In this document: positions 6,831 through 13,948 of the stretch, piece after piece
Layout: each line of letters opens with the position of its first letter
Numbering within the stretch: the stretch's first letter is position 1
Assembly: GCA_029572815.1 (NCBI GenBank)
Contig: JAKPUQ010000141.1
Coordinates: 1 to 33,266 of the forward strand
Reading direction: 5' to 3'
DNA length: 33,266 bases
From: Bacillota bacterium
Lineage (GTDB): Bacteria > Bacillota > Clostridia > Oscillospirales > Ruminococcaceae
Notes under the pieces: generated by a model
Seen by the model: only the letters and a program-made list of their open reading frames with translations
What the model was told of the DNA's origin: nothing
Database searches by the model: none
Program-made: the position numbers and the translations under genes

Positions 6831-8159
6831 TTACTCACCGTCGCCATCGTCTTTTTTCTCTGTTATGAGCTTGCTTACGCGGCACACCTCTATACGGTGG
6901 TGCTTTACCTCGAGAACGGCTATTTTAAGCCCTCCTGCCTCAAGTGTGAGCTGTGAGCCGTCCTTGGGTATCTCGCCCAGCTCGGCTATGACGTAGCCGC
7001 CGAAGGTCTCATACTTATCTGCAGAGAGAGTTACCTCAAGCTCCTCGCAGACATCGCTGAGAGAGCTTATGCCCGGGACTGTCCAGGTGTTCTCCCCTGT
7101 CTGCTCAAGTCTTGCAGCAGGCTCGTCACCGGGGTCGTCGGCGAAATCGCCCACCAGCTCCTCAACAAGGTCGGTGATGGTGATGATACCGCTCATGCCG
7201 CCGTATTCATCTACTACTATAGCGAAGTGGTCTGCACCCCGCTGCTTCATCTGGTCGAAAAGGCGGTCAGCCTTCATGTTCTCGTGAACAAAGCAGGGCT
7301 CGCGGACAGCCTTTGCCATTATGTTATCCATGCTCTTGTCCTCAAGGCGGAAATAGTCCTTGGCGTTGAGGACGCCGATGACGTTATCAACGCTCTCACC
7401 GCAGATAGGGAAAGCTGAATGACGGGTGCGGTGGATAGTCTCCTCCCAGACGCTGACATCGTCGGCGCTCCAGAGAACATCGACGTCGGTCCTGTGTGTA
7501 CAGACCTGTTCTGCGGTCATATCGTCAAAAGCAAAGACATTTTTGATTATGCGGTTCTCGTCCTCGTCGATAGTGCCCTTTTCCGCACCTGCGTCGGACA
7601 TCATGAGTATCTCCTCCTCGGTAACGGTATCGTCATCGCTTTCGGGGTCGATGCCCATAAGTCTGAGTATACCGCCTGCCGAGGCGTTGAGCAGCCATAC
7701 CATAGGCGCAAAGAGCTTTGACACGAAGGAAATGACTCCGCTCATTGCGAGAGCGATCTTTTCGGGGTCCTTCATGGCTGCACGCTTGGGTATGAGCTCG
7801 CCGAAAACCAGTGTGAAATATGAGAGTATCAGCGTTATGAGAACTACCGACACCTTCTTTATGACAGCCGAAGGTATGCCTATGCCCGTTTTTGATATAG
7901 CGGACGTAAGGTATTCCGAAAAGCTGTCAGCGGCAAAAGCCGCTCCGATAAAGCCTGCCAGAGTGATAGCCACCTGAATAGTGGCAAGGAAGCGGGTGGG
8001 GCTGTCTGTCAGCTTTTTCAGCCTTACAGCCTTTTTGTTGCCGCTTACGGCAAGCTTTTCTATGCGCATATCATTTGTGGAAATGACAGCGACCTCTGCA
8101 CAGGCAAAGAACGCGTTCAGCGCAATAAGTATTATTTGCAGAATTATCTGCCCTAACAT
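6831..8159 (-). CDS. CNNM/CorC-family membrane protein (DUF21, CBS, CorC_HlyC)
   Basis: A 442-residue member of the hemolysin-C/CorC/CNNM family, linked in other organisms to magnesium or other divalent-cation export. The N-terminal DUF21 domain (about residues 1-190) has several membrane helices and the motif FGELIPKRAAM. Two CBS domains follow (about 210-335), ending in FAIVVDEYGGMSGIITITDLVEELVG. The C-terminal CorC_HlyC domain (about 350-430) starts near TWTVPG. GGAGG precedes the ATG at 8159. The transcript probably begins near 8430 from a promoter overlapped by a 29-base palindrome, giving a leader of about 270 bases. Older 'hemolysin' names are misleading; transport is inferred from the family. 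Confidence 0.9.
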   Translation of the reverse strand: MLGQIILQIILIALNAFFACAEVAVISTNDMRIEKLAVSGNKKAVRLKKLTDSPTRFLATIQVAITLAGFIGAAFAADSFSEYLTSAISKTGIGIPSAVIKKVSVVLITLILSYFTLVFGELIPKRAAMKDPEKIALAMSGVISFVSKLFAPMVWLLNASAGGILRLMGIDPESDDDTVTEEEILMMSDAGAEKGTIDEDENRIIKNVFAFDDMTAEQVCTHRTDVDVLWSADDVSVWEETIHRTRHSAFPICGESVDNVIGVLNAKDYFRLEDKSMDNIMAKAVREPCFVHENMKADRLFDQMKQRGADHFAIVVDEYGGMSGIITITDLVEELVGDFADDPGDEPAARLEQTGENTWTVPGISSLSDVCEELEVTLSADKYETFGGYVIAELGEIPKDGSQLTLEAGGLKIAVLEVKHHRIEVCRVSKLITEKKDDGDGE

Positions 8160-8436
8160 TTTATATCCTCCGTTTTAAATATATTTTTTCCATAACCTCA
8201 TAAAGGCACAGCCTAACACAAACGATAGTGCAGACCATGCCCCGGTATCATATATTCAGCGGAGTATATTCCGTAATTATCAGGATTACTGCCATCAGGG
8301 GCACCGTCCATCTCAGTTTTCATCTCCTGTTCTGCACAAATTATATTTTTCCCGGCGAGATTTTTCTTTACTCTAAGATAGCAATATCTGAACCTTAAAA
8401 GTAATAAAAAAATTATATAATGTTCGCCTTGCGAAC
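8160..8436 (-). promoter_or_regulatory. Long 5' leader of the CNNM-family gene
   Basis: About 270 transcribed but apparently untranslated bases precede the gene. I compared it by eye with the M-box, yybP-ykoY, NiCo and ydaO riboswitch cores and saw no convincing match. It holds the 36-codon frame listed separately and several AT-rich stretches. Structured control by a cation is possible because of the gene family, but nothing here proves it. Confidence 0.3.
8213..8323 (-). CDS. Possible 36-residue peptide in the leader of the CNNM gene
   Basis: A short frame beginning MKTEMDGAPDGSNP and ending HYRLC lies inside the long leader of the 8159 gene. It has AGGAG directly before the ATG, which is closer than ideal; a second in-frame ATG is at codon 5. 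There is no signal or membrane segment. It could be a small protein, a translated leader that controls the downstream gene, or chance. I recognise no family. Confidence 0.2.
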   Translation of the reverse strand: MKTEMDGAPDGSNPDNYGIYSAEYMIPGHGLHYRLC

Positions 8437-8443
8437 ATTATAT
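8415..8443. promoter_or_regulatory. Operator-like palindrome over the CNNM-gene promoter
   Basis: A perfect inverted repeat with 13-base arms (core ATAATGTTCGC) around CTT spans the -10 and start region of the promoter at 8437-8465. The arm order GTTC...GAAC is opposite to the Bacillus LexA box, so it is not an SOS site. On the minus strand it is followed by ATTTTTTTA, so a terminator or attenuator reading is also possible. A repressor site is the simplest explanation. Confidence 0.5.
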
Positions 8444-8465
8444 CATATATTTCAAAATAAAGCAA
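8437..8465 (-). promoter_or_regulatory. Sigma-A promoter for the CNNM-family gene
   Basis: On the minus strand TTGCTT (8465-8460), a 17-base spacer and a perfect TATAAT (8442-8437) with TG extension. The -10 is part of the palindrome at 8415-8443. Confidence 0.6.
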
Positions 8466-8483
8466 CACTAAGCGGAAAATTTT

Positions 8484-8513
8484 TTCACAGTCTCCAAATC
8501 GGGCGCATATTAT
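8484..8513 (+). promoter_or_regulatory. Possible promoter of ytaF
   Basis: TTCACA (8484-8489) and TATTAT (8508-8513) lie 18 bases apart, about 20 bases upstream of the ytaF start. Match quality is moderate. Confidence 0.35.
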
Positions 8514-8532
8514 AAGGCGGAGGTGTGGTATT

Positions 8533-9147
8533 TTGCTGAAAGAACTGTTCCTCTCCGTCATTATCAGCATTGACATATTCCTTGCAGCAGCTGCCTGCTG
8601 CAACAGCGGCATACGGATACCCCTGCTTTCGGCTGCGGTCATAGACCTTATATCTGCGGCTGTCCTTGGTATTTCCATGACATTTTCCGACATTATCTGC
8701 CGCGCTCTCCCCACGGAGCTCTGCCGCACGGCAGGGGAAGCGGTACTCATCATCATAGGAGCTGCCACCATCGCAAAAAGCCTTTTCCGCAGCCTTGTGC
8801 GGCGCATAGCCGACAGAGGGGAGCTGCTGCTGAAGCTGAAGGGAAGCTCACTTATAGTTAAGCTGTGCATCGATGACACCGCAGCGGATAAGGACTGCTC
8901 AAAGGTGCTGTCCGCAGGGGAGGCTGCCGCCCTTGCGCTGGCAAGCTCTCTGGACTCGGCAGCAACAGGACTCAGCTGCGGATACGGCGGTATATCGCCG
9001 CTTTCTGCCTCGGCTATGACCTTTGTCTGCGGAGCAGCGGCACTTCTCCTCGGCTCAGCGGCAGGCAGAAAAATATCCTCCCTGCGGCATGACCTGTCAT
9101 GGCTGGGAGGAGTCCTTCTCATATTATTCGCCTTTTTTCAGGCTTAG
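8533..9147 (+). CDS. ytaF: MntP/YtaF-family membrane protein
   Basis: A 204-residue integral membrane protein of the MntP-like family; YtaF is the sporulation-associated branch and its relative MntP exports manganese. Six hydrophobic helices can be drawn. Paired acidic motifs typical of the family are visible: SIDIFLAAA near residue 13 and SLDSAATGLSCG near residue 137, the two halves being pseudo-repeats. The central loop (about 97-130) is charged. The start is TTG at 8533, nine bases after GGAGG. It is the only rightward gene between 5038 and the origin and overlaps the convergent phosphoesterase gene by four bases at the stops. The transported ion is not known. Confidence 0.82.
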   Translation: MLKELFLSVIISIDIFLAAAACCNSGIRIPLLSAAVIDLISAAVLGISMTFSDIICRALPTELCRTAGEAVLIIIGAATIAKSLFRSLVRRIADRGELLLKLKGSSLIVKLCIDDTAADKDCSKVLSAGEAAALALASSLDSAATGLSCGYGGISPLSASAMTFVCGAAALLLGSAAGRKISSLRHDLSWLGGVLLILFAFFQA

Positions 9148-9944
9148 ATCTCGTATATCACGATCTCGGCAGGGTCAAAAAGCCTCAGCTTGCCCAGTCC
9201 TGCTGACACAAGGAGCTTCATTTTACCGTAGGTATACACTCCCTTGGCGTTTTTCGGGAAAAATTTCCTCTCGGGAGAGAGCATGGCAATGCCGAAAAGT
9301 CTGACAGCTCCCCCGTGGACGTGACCACTGAAGGTGTAATCGGCGCCCCACTCCGCGTAGGCTTCACCGAAAAAGGGATTGTGCGCCATGAGCAGCACCT
9401 CTCCCTCAGGACAGCTGCCCAGAAGTGTTTCTAAGTCGGAAACAGTAATGCTGTCCAGATCGCGGTAACCGCCCTTTTTCTTATACACGCCGTAATTTTC
9501 AAGGAGACCATATATTTTCAGCTCCCTGCCATTTATACTCACCGTTGTATGCTGGTTTTTCGGCAGCACAGCTCTGGTCTTTGCGAACATAGCCTCCAGC
9601 TGAGGCTTCATTTCCGCGGAAATGCTCTGCTCGTGGTTGCCGTATATCATGTATACGGGAGCAATATCACAGAGCTGATCGAGAGTTTTCTTCGCAATGT
9701 CAAGGCTGTCGGTGTCCCTAGAAACAAGGTCGCCGCTGAAAATGATAAGGTCGGGTTTTTCAGCCCTCACCCTGCTGATGAGCCTGCTGTTGTCACTGCC
9801 GAAGCGCCGCCTGTGCAGGTCGGAAAGATGGGCTATCTTAATGCCGCTTCCCAGCTTCTCACGCCTGATCGTGAGGATGTAAAGGTTCTCCGCTGCCGCA
9901 TATACGGCGAGTAGTATTACTACCAAAAGTATAATATAAATCAA
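9144..9944 (-). CDS. Membrane-anchored metallophosphoesterase (YkuE-like)
   Basis: A calcineurin-type phosphoesterase of 266 residues. A single N-terminal hydrophobic helix (residues 2-20) anchors it. The di-metal motifs are all present in order: HLSDLH, FSGDLVSRD, YGNHEQS, LLMAHNP and FSGHVHGG. Related YkuE-type enzymes act on lipid-linked or nucleotide phosphoesters; the substrate here is unknown. The start codon is TTG at 9944, overlapping the stop of the upstream hypothetical gene by 4 bases, with GGAGAGAG upstream. It is the last gene of the chain starting at gyrA and is therefore likely transcribed with it. Confidence 0.88.
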   Translation of the reverse strand: MIYIILLVVILLAVYAAAENLYILTIRREKLGSGIKIAHLSDLHRRRFGSDNSRLISRVRAEKPDLIIFSGDLVSRDTDSLDIAKKTLDQLCDIAPVYMIYGNHEQSISAEMKPQLEAMFAKTRAVLPKNQHTTVSINGRELKIYGLLENYGVYKKKGGYRDLDSITVSDLETLLGSCPEGEVLLMAHNPFFGEAYAEWGADYTFSGHVHGGAVRLFGIAMLSPERKFFPKNAKGVYTYGKMKLLVSAGLGKLRLFDPAEIVIYEI

Positions 9945-10228
9945 TCTCTCTCTCCAAAAAACAGGTCGTGAAGCCTTTTCTCCTCGCCCTTGGGTATTCT
10001 ATGGGGACTTCCTGAAAACAGCAGCCTTATGGGCTGAGGCTTAAAGCCCTCATCGCAGAAATGCTCATAGGTATACTCGTCTATCTCATAATAATCGCTG
10101 TAATACATGAAGCTGTCGTTCTCAAGCGTATTCATCACATACATATTCAGTGCAGGAGACCAGCCCGCATACATGATATTGTTCGGGTGCATCTTTTTAC
10201 GCTCTATAACTTCGCCCATAGCGTTCAT
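9941..10228 (-). CDS. Hypothetical protein, Tyr/Met-rich
   Basis: A 95-residue soluble protein I do not recognise. It is rich in aromatic and acidic residues in the middle (a MYYSDYYEIDEYTYEHF stretch near residues 41-57) and has a basic C-terminal part with KGEEKRLHDLFFG. There is no signal peptide or membrane helix. Its ATG overlaps the stop of the upstream membrane-protein gene (ATGA); a second ATG at 10219 has better spacing from the GAAAGGAA ribosome site and could be the real start. Its stop overlaps the TTG of the phosphoesterase gene. Tight coupling on both sides suggests a shared task with these neighbours. Confidence 0.7.
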   Translation of the reverse strand: MNAMGEVIERKKMHPNNIMYAGWSPALNMYVMNTLENDSFMYYSDYYEIDEYTYEHFCDEGFKPQPIRLLFSGSPHRIPKGEEKRLHDLFFGERD

Positions 10229-10695
10229 TTCCTTTCTCTGCGGCTGTCCTGCCCGTGTTTTTTCAGTATCAATGCGTCAACTATCCCAAAAATCAATAGA
10301 TACAGCGAGGTGAACACAAATCTTCCTGCATATGTGGCTATTACTTCCCGTACCGTTCCTCTGTACTCCGCTTCGGGAGAAAACACGCTTATTTCGGGAG
10401 CTGCCAGCAGCATTATCACTGTCAGAATAACTCCCGTAAGCAGGGGCACGGCTGCCGAGAATATGAATATGAACCGCCGCGAGAAGCTGCCTTCCCTTCC
10501 GCTGTCAAGCTGTACGAAATGATACATCATACATAGCACGAGGGGCGTCACCAAAGTGAAGCCCCATGCGTAGTTTATTTTTTCGTATACGAACCAGTTA
10601 GCCCACTGGCAGAAAAGGCTTGCCAGAGTCACAGCTATGGCTGTGAACGGGCTTTCGCAGAAGCTGAGGAAGCTCTCCTCAGACTTATTCCTCAT
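10225..10695 (-). CDS. Small four-helix membrane protein downstream of gyrA
   Basis: A 156-residue membrane protein of unknown family. Four hydrophobic segments are visible, near residues 15-33, 40-60, 76-102 and 121-146, with short charged loops and a basic C-terminus (KKHGQDSRRERK). The start at 10695 (MRNKSEESF) is chosen because GAGGAG precedes it inside the gyrA end; the longer frame to 10845 is only a shadow of gyrA. It overlaps the gyrA stop by 11 bases, so translation is likely coupled. Its own stop overlaps the start of the hypothetical gene (ATGA). Confidence 0.75.
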   Translation of the reverse strand: MRNKSEESFLSFCESPFTAIAVTLASLFCQWANWFVYEKINYAWGFTLVTPLVLCMMYHFVQLDSGREGSFSRRFIFIFSAAVPLLTGVILTVIMLLAAPEISVFSPEAEYRGTVREVIATYAGRFVFTSLYLLIFGIVDALILKKHGQDSRRERK

Positions 10696-13315
10696 TCTCC
10701 TCGTCCTCGGGCTCAGCCTCGATGATAACCTCGTTCTGCTCCTCAAGTGCAGCCTCTGCCTCAGCAGCCTGAGCCTGTTCCTCGGTGAGCTGCTCAACCT
10801 TTTCGGTCTCGGCGTTGTCATCGTGCTCAGCACGGGTGAAGGCAACTACATTCGCGCCCTCATTTACTCTCATTACGCGGACGCCCTTTGCGATACGTCC
10901 CATAACTCTGATATCGCTGGCGAGTATCCTGATGATGATACCGTCACTGGATACGAGGATAATATCATCGTCCTCGTCAACTATCTTGATACCGCAGACA
11001 TGACCGCGGATATCGTCTACCTTGTAGTTGGTAAGTCCATAGCCGCCGCGGTTCTGGATACGGTAGCTGTCAAGCTCGGTGCGCTTGCCGTAGCCGTTTT
11101 CGGTGACTGTAAGGAGAGTTGCTCCCTCGCGGACTCTTGCCATGCTTACAACATAGTCGCCGTCGCGGAGCTTGATAGCTCTTACACCGTGAGCAGAACG
11201 TGAAAGTGCTCTGCCCTTGCTCTCCTCAAGGCGGATAGCCATACCATTGTGAGTAGCTACAAAGAGCTGTGCATTTCCGTCTGTCATGCGGACGCCTGCG
11301 ATCTCGTCGCCCTCGTCAAGACCAATGGCGATAAGACCGTTCTTGCGGACGTTCTTGTAGAGTGACAGATTTGTCCTCTTTATCTTGCCGTTCTTTGTGA
11401 CCATGGTGATGAACTTCTCATCGCTGAAATCCGTGGTCTTTATCATAGCTGCTATCTTCTCGTTTTCTGTGAGAGGAAGCAGATTGATGAGGTTGAAGCC
11501 TCTTGATGCCTTTGAGCCGTCGGGTATCTCATAACACTTCAGCTTGTACATTATACCCTTGTTGGATATGAACAGGATATTGTCGTGAGAGCCGCAGATG
11601 AACATCTCCTCCACGAAGTCCTCCTCACGCTGCTTCATGCCTGTTATGCCGCGTCCGCCGCGGTGCTGGGTCTTGTACTCCGTAAGGGGCATACGCTTGA
11701 TGTAGCCGTTGTTTGTGAGAGTAACGACGCAGTCCTCCTCGGGGATAAGGTCCTCGATATCCACCTCACCGCTGACATTCTCGATGTCTGTGCGGCGCTT
11801 GTCGCTGAACTTCTTGCGGATAGCGTTGAGATCGTCCATGATTATAGCATAGACTCTGTTTGCATCTGCAAGAATATCCTCATAGTCGGAGATCTTTGTG
11901 AGAAGTCCGTAGAGTTCGTCGGTTATCTTCTGTCTCTCAAGACCTGTCAGCTGTCCAAGACGCATCTGGACGATAGCCTCAGCCTGTTCCTGTGAAAGAC
12001 CTGTCTGCTCCTCGATGTGGAGACCTGTCAGGTCGTACTGTGCACGATCCAGAAGTGCGGACATATCAACGTCCTTGAAACGCTCTATCATGCGGTCCTT
12101 GGCTTCCTGAACAGTAGAGCTGGAGCGGATTATGTCGATGACCTCGTCGATATAGTCGGCAGCCAGCACGAAGCCCTGCAGGATATGAGCTCTTTCGAGA
12201 GCCTTGCGCAGGTCGAAGCGTGTTCTTCTCTGAATAACGTCAACCTGGAATTCCAGATAGTGCTGGAGCATCTGCTTCAGGGTGAGTATCTTGGGCTCGC
12301 CGTTTACCAGAGCCAGCATGATTATGCCGACTGTATCCTGGAGCTGTGTAAGCGCAAAGAGCTTATTGAGGACGATATTCGGAACAGCGTCCTTTTTCAG
12401 CTCGATTACTACTCTCATACCGTCCTTGTCGGACTCGTCGCGGAGGTCGTAAAGTCCCTCTATACGCTTGTCTCTTGCAAGCTGGTTGATGCTCTTGAGG
12501 AGCCTTTCCTTTCGGAGCATATAGGGTATCTCGTCGATGATGATACAGTTTCTGCCCTTTATCTCCTCAAAGTGGGTACGGCTGCGGAGGATTATCTTGC
12601 CCTTGCCTGTGCCGTAAGCAGCGCGGATACCCGCTCTGCCCATGATTATGCCGCCTGTAGGGAAATCGGGACCCTGTATGTGCTCCATGAGCTGCTCGAG
12701 AGTACAGTCGGGGTCGTCGATAAGGAGCTGAAGTGCGTCTATGACCTCGCCCAGATTGTGGGGAGGGATATTTGTAGCCATACCTACGGCGATACCTACA
12801 GAACCGTTTACCAGAAGGTTGGGGAAACGTGAGGGGAGCACCACGGGCTCCTTGAGACGGTCGTCGTAGTTTGAAGTAAAGTCAACGGTCTCCTTGTTGA
12901 TATCGGTGAGCATATCCAGCGTCAGCTTTGCCATTTTAGCCTCGGTATAACGGTAAGCCGCAGGGCCGTCACCGTCGATTGAGCCGAAGTTTCCGTGGCC
13001 GTCAACAAGGGGATAGCGCATTGAGAAGTCCTGTGCAAGTCTTACGAGAGCGTCATATACGGACGCGTCGCCGTGTGGATGATAACGCCCAAGAACCGCA
13101 CCGACGGTATCGGCGCACTTACGGTAAGGCTTCTCGGGAGTAAGTCCGTTCTCATGGAGCGTATACAGTATTCTTCTGTGTACGGGCTTCAGACCGTCTC
13201 TTACGTCGGGGAGCGCTCTGGAAACAATTACCGACATGGCATAATTGAGCATGGAATTTTCCATTTCGTCAACTATCTCGGTATTTATTACCTTTGAGTT
13301 GTCAGTGTAAAGCAT
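10685..13315 (-). CDS. gyrA: DNA gyrase subunit A
   Basis: The DNA-cutting subunit of gyrase, 876 residues. The N-terminal breakage-reunion domain includes the quinolone-region motif HPHGDASVYDALVR (residues 79-92) and the catalytic tyrosine Tyr123 in RYTEAKM. The C-terminal beta-pinwheel begins near residue 500 and carries the GyrA box as QHRGGRG (E. coli has QRRGGKG), which supports gyrase rather than topoisomerase IV. The last 50 residues are acidic and rich in Glu and Ala. At the position of E. coli Ser83 this protein has Ala84; Asp88 matches Asp87. GGAGG precedes the ATG. It lies downstream of gyrB with a YcxB-like gene between them, and its end overlaps the next gene. Confidence 0.97.
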   Translation of the reverse strand: MLYTDNSKVINTEIVDEMENSMLNYAMSVIVSRALPDVRDGLKPVHRRILYTLHENGLTPEKPYRKCADTVGAVLGRYHPHGDASVYDALVRLAQDFSMRYPLVDGHGNFGSIDGDGPAAYRYTEAKMAKLTLDMLTDINKETVDFTSNYDDRLKEPVVLPSRFPNLLVNGSVGIAVGMATNIPPHNLGEVIDALQLLIDDPDCTLEQLMEHIQGPDFPTGGIIMGRAGIRAAYGTGKGKIILRSRTHFEEIKGRNCIIIDEIPYMLRKERLLKSINQLARDKRIEGLYDLRDESDKDGMRVVIELKKDAVPNIVLNKLFALTQLQDTVGIIMLALVNGEPKILTLKQMLQHYLEFQVDVIQRRTRFDLRKALERAHILQGFVLAADYIDEVIDIIRSSSTVQEAKDRMIERFKDVDMSALLDRAQYDLTGLHIEEQTGLSQEQAEAIVQMRLGQLTGLERQKITDELYGLLTKISDYEDILADANRVYAIIMDDLNAIRKKFSDKRRTDIENVSGEVDIEDLIPEEDCVVTLTNNGYIKRMPLTEYKTQHRGGRGITGMKQREEDFVEEMFICGSHDNILFISNKGIMYKLKCYEIPDGSKASRGFNLINLLPLTENEKIAAMIKTTDFSDEKFITMVTKNGKIKRTNLSLYKNVRKNGLIAIGLDEGDEIAGVRMTDGNAQLFVATHNGMAIRLEESKGRALSRSAHGVRAIKLRDGDYVVSMARVREGATLLTVTENGYGKRTELDSYRIQNRGGYGLTNYKVDDIRGHVCGIKIVDEDDDIILVSSDGIIIRILASDIRVMGRIAKGVRVMRVNEGANVVAFTRAEHDDNAETEKVEQLTEEQAQAAEAEAALEEQNEVIIEAEPEDEENEE

Positions 13316-13364
13316 TTTTTCCTCCTGAGAGAATTTATTTTATCCGCAGTATCATGCGTTATTC

Positions 13365-13937
13365 TCATTTCTTTAAGCTTCTTATGATTTCAAGCTCGTC
13401 CCCGGAAAAGTATTCTTTCGGGAGAACATAGAACATTTCCCTGCCCTTCATCAGCATGAAATAGTCGTCCTGTTCTATGAGCTGAAAGTTTTCGTCTATA
13501 TTTATCCTTGTCTTTTCGGGAAGGGGGTCTTCCTCTGCGGCTTTCTCCCTTTCCTCCTCGGGGATATTGCTGAGATCGTCGGCAACTGTTGCTATGTCCA
13601 CATACTTATCGGCTATGCCTACGCAGTACACAGGCTCGCCCAGTGCCTTTATGGACTCGGTCAGATTCCTGCGCATCTTCTTGGGATCGTACCATTCCTT
13701 TACCGCAAAGGCGCAGGAAATTGCAAATCCCAGGTATATCATGTATTTCTGCTTCGTTGTGGCGTCTTTCATGACAAACATTCCGAAGATAATTATACCT
13801 ACTGCGAGAACCGCGAAAATAGCGGTATACAGCCTGCTCTTCGGGAGCACGAACCTCTTCTGCAGCTCCAGATAGGATCTGTTGAAGAGCTCCAGCGATA
13901 TCTTATATTCTTTTTTAAGCCTGTAATTTTCTTCCAT
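13365..13937 (-). CDS. YcxB-like membrane protein between gyrB and gyrA
   Basis: A 190-residue protein with two hydrophobic segments near residues 37-55 and 65-80, and a cytosolic C-terminal half with a YcxB-like pattern (INIDENFQLIEQDDYFMLM, then REMFYVLPKEYFSGDE). YcxB-like proteins are of unknown function. The start at 13937 is preferred because AGGAG lies 5 bases upstream; an earlier ATG at 13952 overlaps the gyrB stop but lacks a ribosome site. Its place between the two gyrase genes is inside what is usually a direct gyrB-gyrA pair, so it shares their transcription. Confidence 0.78.
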   Translation of the reverse strand: MEENYRLKKEYKISLELFNRSYLELQKRFVLPKSRLYTAIFAVLAVGIIIFGMFVMKDATTKQKYMIYLGFAISCAFAVKEWYDPKKMRRNLTESIKALGEPVYCVGIADKYVDIATVADDLSNIPEEEREKAAEEDPLPEKTRINIDENFQLIEQDDYFMLMKGREMFYVLPKEYFSGDELEIIRSLKK

Positions 13938-13948
13938 TGGAGCTCCTG

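Noticed and set aside
8160..8430. Known cation riboswitch in the CNNM leader
   Set aside because: Core sequences of M-box, yybP-ykoY, NiCo and ydaO classes were sought by eye and not found; a covariance search would settle it.
8421..8437. LexA/SOS box at the CNNM promoter
   Set aside because: The half-sites are GTTC then GAAC with 7 bases between, the reverse of the Bacillus order with wrong spacing.
8373..9122. 249-residue minus-strand frame opposite ytaF
   Set aside because: Low-complexity Ser/Ala/Arg-rich translation typical of antisense; ytaF has family motifs and a ribosome site.
10696..10845. N-terminal extension of the membrane protein after gyrA
   Set aside because: Arg/Ser-rich translation of the gyrA end in another frame; a better start is at 10695.
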